Below, one piece after another: positions 58,912-64,000 of a stretch of DNA of 64,000 nucleotides. Each line of letters begins with the position of its first letter. Within the stretch, counting starts at the first letter, position 1. The notes below the pieces were generated by a model that searched no databases, was not told the origin of the DNA, and worked only from the letters and a program-made list of their open reading frames with translations. Both the position numbers and the translations under genes were made by a program. The DNA is from Pseudomonas oligotrophica (GTDB taxonomy: Bacteria; Pseudomonadota; Gammaproteobacteria; Pseudomonadales; Pseudomonadaceae), in assembly GCF_021726475.1 (NCBI RefSeq), contig NZ_JAKJRU010000002.1, positions 186,001 through 250,000 on the forward strand, read 5' to 3'.

Positions 58912-58953
58912 AAGCTAGGGGAGCGGCATTCGCGGCGGGCTGACATTTATCAA
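58912..58953 (-). promoter_or_regulatory. ANR/DNR-like box with matched -10 element upstream of the barrel gene
   Basis: On the minus strand TTGAT-AAAT-GTCAG (58940-58953) matches the FNR-type box TTGAT-N4-ATCAA well in the first half and partly in the second. A -10-like TAGCTT lies at 58912-58917, so the box centre would be at about -41.5, the class II activator position. The leader to the ATG at 58831 would be about 75 bases. Confidence 0.5.
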
Positions 58954-58974
58954 AGCGCTGCGTTTTCAGGGGCG

Positions 58975-60141
58975 TCAGCTCGTCGCGGCGTGCTGCGAGG
59001 CGTGTCGCTCGCTGCGCCGGCTGCCGCCATGCCGGGTGCGCCAGAACAGCATGGCCAGCGCGACGAAGGCCAGCGACCAGGCGCCGGCGGCGAGCAGCAG
59101 CCAGCCGGGATGATCCAGCCCCAGCGCTGGCGCCAGGACTCGCACGGCGGCCGCCAGGCTGAGCAGCAGGGCGAAGGGGTGGATCCAGCGCCGGCCATTG
59201 GCGTCGCGCAGGCGCTGCAGCAGCCAGGTGCGCGCCATCACCGAGAAGCTCAGGGTGCCCAGCGCGCCGACGGTCAGGGCGTGCAGCAGCCCGGCCGGCG
59301 GCTCGTGGCCGGCGCTCAGCGGCGCGCCGAGCAGCACCAGGCCGATGGCGAGCCAGGCGTAGCCGAGCAGCAGCATCTGCAGGTCGCGGCGCGCACCGTA
59401 GCGCCAGGGCTGCCAGCGCAGCAGGCGGACGGCGGCGAGCAACGCCGCGGCGCAGAGCAGCCCGCCGGCGACCCGGCGCGGCAGCGGCCAGGGGCTGAAG
59501 GCCAGCAGCAGTGCCCCGCCAAACAACAGCAGGACGGCCCCTTCGAGCTGCGGCTGCACGCGCGCCTCCAGCCGCCAGCCGTGGTTCTGCGCATGCCCGG
59601 CCAGGGCCGGTGCGATGATGCGCCCGCCCATGAAGAACAGCAGCGCGGCGAACAGGGTCAGGCCGGCCAGGCGCAGGTCGCTGGGCAGCAGCGCGGCGCT
59701 CTGCCAGGGCAGCACGGCGCTGAGCAGGGCGAGCCCGGCCAGCGTCGGCGCGACCATCTGGTTGCGCCATTTCTTCGCGGCGCCGATGAAGCGCGGCAGT
59801 ACCCGCCAGGCAAGGCCGGCGGCGAAGACCGCCGAGGCCAGCAGCGCCAGCGCGCCGCCCGGCCAGAGCAGGTTGCCCAGGCGTGCCAGGAGCCAGCAGC
59901 CGAGCAGCAGGAGGAGCAATCGGCGCGGTTGTGGGCCGAGCAGGTAGCCGGCGACGACGGCCAGGGCGTAGCCGAAGAGCATCTCGCGGGCATGGCCGGC
60001 CGGTGTGGCGAGGCCGGGGAGCGCCGGCAGCCAGCCGAACAGGACGAGGACCGAGGCCGGCAGGGCAAGCGCGGCGTACAGCGTGGCGGCGGGAAAGAAC
60101 CAGTCGCTGGCAAAGGGCTGGCGTGGCGGGCGCGGCGACAT
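58975..60141 (-). CDS. NnrS family membrane protein
   Basis: Haem- and copper-containing membrane protein family linked to nitric oxide stress and denitrification. The 388-residue product has about twelve membrane segments. The family marks are FASDWFFPAATLYA near the start, HAREMLFGYALAVVAGYLL (His near 51), the FIGAAKKWRN segment, FFMGGRIIAPALAGHAQNHGW (in part) and LLHALTVGALGTLSFSVMARTWL (in part). It starts 47 bases after argH on the same strand with a strong hairpin between them and no clear Shine-Dalgarno. The neighbouring barrel operon carries an ANR/DNR-like box. Confidence 0.85.
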   Translation of the reverse strand: MSPRPPRQPFASDWFFPAATLYAALALPASVLVLFGWLPALPGLATPAGHAREMLFGYALAVVAGYLLGPQPRRLLLLLLGCWLLARLGNLLWPGGALALLASAVFAAGLAWRVLPRFIGAAKKWRNQMVAPTLAGLALLSAVLPWQSAALLPSDLRLAGLTLFAALLFFMGGRIIAPALAGHAQNHGWRLEARVQPQLEGAVLLLFGGALLLAFSPWPLPRRVAGGLLCAAALLAAVRLLRWQPWRYGARRDLQMLLLGYAWLAIGLVLLGAPLSAGHEPPAGLLHALTVGALGTLSFSVMARTWLLQRLRDANGRRWIHPFALLLSLAAAVRVLAPALGLDHPGWLLLAAGAWSLAFVALAMLFWRTRHGGSRRSERHASQHAATS

Positions 60142-60151
60142 GACGGGTGCA

Positions 60152-60184
60152 GGCGGCGGCGTCCGGCAGGCGGACGCCGCCGCC
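60152..60184. repeat. Strong hairpin between argH and nnrS
   Basis: GGCGGCGGCGTCCG/CGGACGCCGCCGCC, a 14-base-pair perfect stem around GCAGG, filling most of the 47-base gap and ending 10 bases before the nnrS start. No U-tract follows on the minus strand, so it may attenuate readthrough, protect the argH 3' end or limit nnrS translation. Confidence 0.7.
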
Positions 60185-60188
60185 GTCC

Positions 60189-61589
60189 TCAGGCCGTGCG
60201 GCCGGCCAGCAGCGCCTTGCCGCGGGCCACGGCGGCGCGCACCTGGGCCGGCGCGGTGCCGCCGATGTGGTCGCGGGCATTGACCGAGCCTTCCAGGGTC
60301 AGCACGGCGAAGACGTCATCGCCGATCTCTGTGCTGAACTGGCGCAGCTCGTCCAGGCTCATCTCGGCCAGGTCCTTGCCGGTCTGCACGCCGTACTTCA
60401 CCGCATGGCCGACGATCTCGTGGCAATCGCGGAACGGCAAGCCCTTGCGCACCAGGTAGTCGGCCAGGTCCGTGGCGGTGGAGAAGCCGCGCAGCGCCGC
60501 CTCGCGCATGATTTCGCGCCTGGGCTTGATCGCCGGGACCATGTCGGCGAAGGCGCGCAGCGAGTCGCGCAGGGTGTCGGCGGCGTCGAACAGGGGTTCC
60601 TTGTCCTCCTGGTTGTCCTTGTTGTACGCCAGCGGCTGGCCCTTCATCAGCGCCAGCAGGCCGGCCAGCGCGCCGAATACGCGGCCGGTCTTGCCGCGTA
60701 CCAGCTCGGGCACGTCCGGGTTCTTCTTCTGCGGCATGATCGAGGAGCCGGTGCAGAAGCGATCCGGCAGGTCGATGAACTGGAACTGGGCGCTGGTCCA
60801 GAGCACCAGCTCTTCGGAGAAGCGCGACAGGTGCATCATCGCCAGCGAGGCGGCGGAACAGAATTCGATGGCGAAGTCGCGATCGGAGACGCCATCAAGC
60901 GAATTGCCGGAGATCGCTTCGAAACCCAGCAGCTCGCAGGTGATTTCCCGCTGGATCGGGTAGGTGGTGCCGGCCAGTGCGGCCGAGCCGAGCGGCATGC
61001 GGTTGGTGCGCTTGCGGCAGTCGACCAGGCGCTCGTAGTCGCGGCTGAGCATCTCGAACCAGGCCAGCAGATGATGGCCGAAGGTCACCGGCTGGGCGGT
61101 CTGCAGGTGGGTGAAACCGGGCATGATGGTGTCTGCTTCGGCTTCGGCGAGACCCAGCAGACCCTGCTGCAGGCGGGTGATTTCGCCGAGGATCACGTCG
61201 ATTTCGTCACGCAGCCACAGGCGGATGTCGGTGGCGACCTGGTCGTTGCGCGAACGGCCGGTGTGCAGCTTCTTGCCGGTCACGCCGATGCGGTCGGTCA
61301 GACGCGCCTCGATGTTCATGTGCACGTCTTCCAGGTCGACGCGCCAGTCGAAGGTGCCGGCCTCGATCTCGCCTTGGATGTCCTTCAGGTTGGCGATGAT
61401 CTGCTCGCGCTCGGCATCGGTCAGCACGCCGGCCTTGGCGAGCATGGTGGCGTGGGCGATGGAGCCCATGATGTCGTGGCGGTAGAGGCGCTTGTCGAAC
61501 TCGACGGAGGCGGTGAATCGGGCGACGAAGGCGTCGACGGGCTCGCTGAAACGGCCGCCCCAGGACTGGTTGGTCTTGTCGGTGCTCAT
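60189..61589 (-). CDS. argH: Argininosuccinate lyase
   Basis: Cleaves argininosuccinate to arginine and fumarate, the last step of arginine synthesis. The 466-residue protein starts [17 protein letters not shown] and has [30 protein letters not shown] and the fumarase-superfamily signature [12 protein letters not shown]. Long in-frame openness upstream of the ATG at 61589 is GC-driven; the chosen start fits the family. It is divergent from algZ, as in P. aeruginosa, and is followed closely by nnrS. Confidence 0.96.
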   Translation of the reverse strand: MSTDKTNQSWGGRFSEPVDAFVARFTASVEFDKRLYRHDIMGSIAHATMLAKAGVLTDAEREQIIANLKDIQGEIEAGTFDWRVDLEDVHMNIEARLTDRIGVTGKKLHTGRSRNDQVATDIRLWLRDEIDVILGEITRLQQGLLGLAEAEADTIMPGFTHLQTAQPVTFGHHLLAWFEMLSRDYERLVDCRKRTNRMPLGSAALAGTTYPIQREITCELLGFEAISGNSLDGVSDRDFAIEFCSAASLAMMHLSRFSEELVLWTSAQFQFIDLPDRFCTGSSIMPQKKNPDVPELVRGKTGRVFGALAGLLALMKGQPLAYNKDNQEDKEPLFDAADTLRDSLRAFADMVPAIKPRREIMREAALRGFSTATDLADYLVRKGLPFRDCHEIVGHAVKYGVQTGKDLAEMSLDELRQFSTEIGDDVFAVLTLEGSVNARDHIGGTAPAQVRAAVARGKALLAGRTA

Positions 61590-61782
61590 GGATGCGCTCG
61601 CTGAAATCCGAAGGCTGAGGAAAGGCGGCGATGATAGCAGGGATGGCGCGCCGGGCGGGCACGGCGGCCGGCGCCGGCGAAGGGTGAGCTGGCTGGCAAA
61701 ACGGTGTTCCGGCGGAGGCTGCGCCTTGCCGTGCGCAGCGGGCGTGGGGAAACTCGCGGCCAGTCGAACCAGGGCCACCGCC

Positions 61783-62841
61783 GTGAAAAACAACGCTGCC
61801 ACCGATGATTGCTTCGTCCCCGAACTGTGCCAGGCCGAGGCGTTGCTGGGCCTGGTGCTGCTGGCCGAGCTGCTGGTACTGGTGCTGGTGCTGGCCGAGC
61901 CGATGATGGCCGGTTTCGACTGGATGCGCCTGGCGCTGACCTCGCTGTTCGTGCAGTGGATCGTGCTGCTCGCCGCCGGCACCGTCTGCCTGTTGCGCCC
62001 GGCCCTGGCCCGGCTGCGCCCGGCGCTGGCCGGCATGGTCTGCTGCGCGGTGGTGGTGGGGCTGACGCTGGCCTGCACGGCGGTGGCCGATATCTACCAG
62101 CTGGCCGGCCCGCTCGGGCGGGTCGGCGAGGTCAACCTCTACCTGCGACATGCGCTGATCAGCCTGATCATGTCGGGGCTGCTGCTACGCTATTTCTACT
62201 TGCACAGCCAGTGGCGCCGGCAGGAGCAGGCCGAGCTGCGATCGCGCATCGAATCGCTGCAGGCGCGGATCCGCCCGCACTTCCTGTTCAACAGCCTGAA
62301 CAGCATCGCCAGCCTGGTCGTCGTGGACCCGCCGCGGGCCGAACAGGCCGTGCTGGATCTGTCGGACCTGTTCCGCGCCAGCCTGGCGCGGCCCGGCACG
62401 CTGGTGCCCTGGCGCGAGGAACTTGAGCTGTCCAGGCGCTATCTGTCCATAGAACAGTACAGGTTTGGCGAGCGCCTGGCGGTGGACTGGCAGGTCGACG
62501 ATGTCCCGGGCGACCTGCCGATTCCGCAGCTGACGCTGCAACCGTTGCTGGAAAACGCCGTGGTCTACGGCATCCAGCCGCGGATCGAGGGTGGATTGGT
62601 GTGTGTGGTGGCCCGCTACGTCGACGGCGTGTTCCAGCTCGAGGTGAGCAATCCGTTCGATGACAGCGCTCCAGGCCAGGTTTCGCGCGGTACACGCCAG
62701 GGATTGCAGAACATCGACGCACGACTAGCGGCACTTTTCGGACCGGCAGCGAGTCTCAGCGTGGAGCGCCGTGATGGCCGCCACTACACCTGTCTACGCT
62801 ATCCATGTGCGAGACAAAAGCAGGAAGCCAGAACTCTATGA
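61783..62841 (+). CDS. algZ: Sensor protein AlgZ (FimS), LytS-type histidine kinase
   Basis: Inner-membrane kinase partner of AlgR, controlling alginate, twitching motility and other virulence traits. The 352-residue protein has four to six membrane segments in residues 15-150 and a His_kinase/LytS-type domain: the phospho-acceptor region [16 protein letters not shown] and the ATP-site segment [19 protein letters not shown] (given in part). The start is a GTG at 61783 with the family's following [13 protein letters not shown]. Its stop overlaps the algR start (ATGA). Confidence 0.92.
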   Translation: MKNNAATDDCFVPELCQAEALLGLVLLAELLVLVLVLAEPMMAGFDWMRLALTSLFVQWIVLLAAGTVCLLRPALARLRPALAGMVCCAVVVGLTLACTAVADIYQLAGPLGRVGEVNLYLRHALISLIMSGLLLRYFYLHSQWRRQEQAELRSRIESLQARIRPHFLFNSLNSIASLVVVDPPRAEQAVLDLSDLFRASLARPGTLVPWREELELSRRYLSIEQYRFGERLAVDWQVDDVPGDLPIPQLTLQPLLENAVVYGIQPRIEGGLVCVVARYVDGVFQLEVSNPFDDSAPGQVSRGTRQGLQNIDARLAALFGPAASLSVERRDGRHYTCLRYPCARQKQEARTL

Positions 62842-63584
62842 ACGTCCTGATTGTCGATGACGAACCCCTGGCCCGCGAGCGCCTCAGCCGTCTGGTGGCT
62901 GACGTCGAGGGTTATCGTGTCCTCGAACCTGCCGCGAGCAATGGCGAGCAAGCCCTTGCGCTGATCGAAGAACTGCGCCCGGACGTGGTGCTGCTGGATA
63001 TCCGCATGCCCGGCCTGGACGGGCTGCAGGTCGCGGCCCGGCTCTGCGAGATGGATGCACCGCCGGCGGTGATCTTCTGCACCGCCCATGACGAATTCGC
63101 GCTCGAGGCCTTCCAGGTCAGCGCCGTCGGCTACCTGGTCAAGCCGGTGCGCCCGGAGCACCTGGCCGAGGCGCTGAAGAAGGCCGAGCGTCCCAACCGC
63201 GTGCAGCTGGCCGCGCTGACCCGCCCCGCCGCGGTGTCCGGCACCGGGCCGCGCAGCCATATCAGCGCGCGTACCCGCAAGGGCATCGAGCTGGTGCCGC
63301 TGGACAAGGTGATCTACTTCATCGCCGACCACAAATACGTGACCCTGCGCCACGAAGGCGGCGAGGTGCTGCTCGATGAGCCGCTCAAGTCGCTGGAAGA
63401 CGAGTTCGGCGAGCGCTTCGTGCGCATCCACCGCAACGCGCTGGTCTATCGCGATCGCATCGAGCGGCTGCAGCGCACGCCGCTGGGGCATTTCCAGCTG
63501 TTCCTGCGCGGCCTGGACAACGAGGCGCTGACGGTCAGCCGCCGGCATGTCGCCGGCGTAAGGAAACTGATGCAGGGCCTGTGA
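62838..63584 (+). CDS. algR: Response regulator AlgR
   Basis: LytTR-family regulator of 248 residues that controls alginate genes including algC, twitching and quorum-linked traits. The receiver domain has Asp7, Asp8 and phospho-acceptor Asp54 (VLLDIRMPG) and Lys in the LVKPVRPEHL motif. The C-terminal LytTR DNA-binding domain is at about 140-245 (SARTRKGIELVPLDKVIYFIADHKYVTL in part, RFVRIHRNALV, SRRHVAGVRKLMQGL). It overlaps algZ by four bases; hemC follows 159 bases later. Confidence 0.95.
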   Translation: MNVLIVDDEPLARERLSRLVADVEGYRVLEPAASNGEQALALIEELRPDVVLLDIRMPGLDGLQVAARLCEMDAPPAVIFCTAHDEFALEAFQVSAVGYLVKPVRPEHLAEALKKAERPNRVQLAALTRPAAVSGTGPRSHISARTRKGIELVPLDKVIYFIADHKYVTLRHEGGEVLLDEPLKSLEDEFGERFVRIHRNALVYRDRIERLQRTPLGHFQLFLRGLDNEALTVSRRHVAGVRKLMQGL

Positions 63585-63743
63585 GCCCACGCGCGGGCGG
63601 CGGCAAGGCTGGGCGAGCAGGGCGCGAGCCGGCGCGGGGCGTCGGCTCGCAAGCCCGGGCCGCTTTCCTTGATTCCCGCCAACCCAGCGATGCGGCCGGC
63701 CCTGCTATCATCGCCGGCATTTCACTGGTTCTGGACTAGCCCC

Positions 63744-64000
63744 ATGTCTCGCGAAATCCGCATTGCTACCCGCAAGAGCGCCCTGGCCCTGTGGCAGGCC
63801 GAATACGTCAAGGCGCGCCTGGAAAGCGCCCACCCGGGCCTGAAGGTCAGCCTGGTACCCATGGTCAGTCGCGGCGACAAGCTGCTCGACGCACCGCTGG
63901 CGAAAATTGGCGGCAAGGGCCTGTTCGTCAAGGAGCTGGAGACCGCGCTGCTGGACAACGAGGCGGATATCGCCGTGCACTCGATGAAGGACGTGCCGAT
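63744..64000 (+). CDS. hemC: Hydroxymethylbilane synthase, N-terminal part
   Basis: Makes hydroxymethylbilane from porphobilinogen in haem synthesis. Only the first 85 codons are in the window; the gene runs off the right edge. The visible N-terminus ([20 protein letters not shown], then [31 protein letters not shown] in parts and [11 protein letters not shown]) matches HemC, including the RKS and [10 protein letters not shown] motifs. It lies downstream of algR, as in P. aeruginosa. Confidence 0.95.
   Translation, partial: MSREIRIATRKSALALWQAEYVKARLESAHPGLKVSLVPMVSRGDKLLDAPLAKIGGKGLFVKELETALLDNEADIAVHSMKDVP

Noticed and set aside
61590-62078. N-terminal extension of argH
   Set aside because: It would overlap the divergent algZ gene and adds low-complexity sequence not found in argininosuccinate lyases.

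Overview
This window is high-GC chromosomal DNA from a member of the Pseudomonadaceae. From memory, its gene order follows the conserved segment of Pseudomonas aeruginosa running from spoT (PA5338) down to hemC (PA5260): spoT-rpoZ-gmk-yicC-rph-crc-pyrE, argB-algC-dut-coaBC-radC, lrp/dadA, cytochrome c5, xpt, rep, proE, betT, comM, glnK-amtB, sutA, xerC-dapF-lysA, cyaY, cyaA, argH, algZR and hemC. Two ammonium transporters behind glnK and an nnrS gene resemble what is known of the P. stutzeri/Azotobacter side of the family, but the species cannot be fixed from the sequence alone. I see no tRNA, rRNA, CRISPR array, insertion sequence or prophage.

Layout. 1-13.4 kb: stringent response and nucleotide genes (spoT, rpoZ, gmk, rph, pyrE), the catabolite-repression regulator crc, a DUF3360 permease, then argB, algC (long and short forms), dut, coaBC and radC. 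13.4-19.8 kb: accessory genes, namely an unknown multi-pass membrane protein, a chemoreceptor with its extra domain at the C-terminus, a DUF962/Mpo1-like protein, a secreted unknown and a phospholipase D-like lipoprotein. 19.8-26.0 kb: amine and D-amino-acid catabolism (pauB/puuB-like oxidase, Lrp, dadA, RidA, PauR-like regulator) without the expected dadX, then cytochrome c5, a cupin and xpt. 26.5-32.4 kb: accessory metabolic genes, namely a GAPDH paralogue translationally coupled to an FTCD_C-domain protein, an Fe-alcohol dehydrogenase/MmsA pair with an IclR regulator, and a hemolysin III homologue.

32.4-53.6 kb is mostly core: rep, a c-di-GMP phosphodiesterase (ProE-like), a BCCT choline transporter, comM, ubiK, then glnK-amtB-amtB behind a well-formed NtrC site and sigma-54 promoter; yjbQ; sutA; the operon lptM-lysA-dapF-DUF484-xerC-HAD hydrolase; cyaY, rnk and cyaA.

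54.2-60.1 kb is the most unusual part. Four consecutive minus-strand genes encode only exported proteins: an 861-residue protein that reads as three fused outer-membrane beta-barrels (the last two an internal duplication), a 386-residue protein with a Gly-rich stalk, a His/Met-rich 121-residue protein with a duplicated motif, and a 113-residue protein with a Gly-rich tail. An ANR/DNR-like box sits exactly 29.5 bases upstream of a -10-like element in front of the barrel gene, and an nnrS gene lies immediately upstream. I propose this as a candidate uncharacterised envelope system responding to low oxygen or nitric oxide; this is inference. The window ends with argH, the AlgZ/AlgR two-component pair and the start of hemC.
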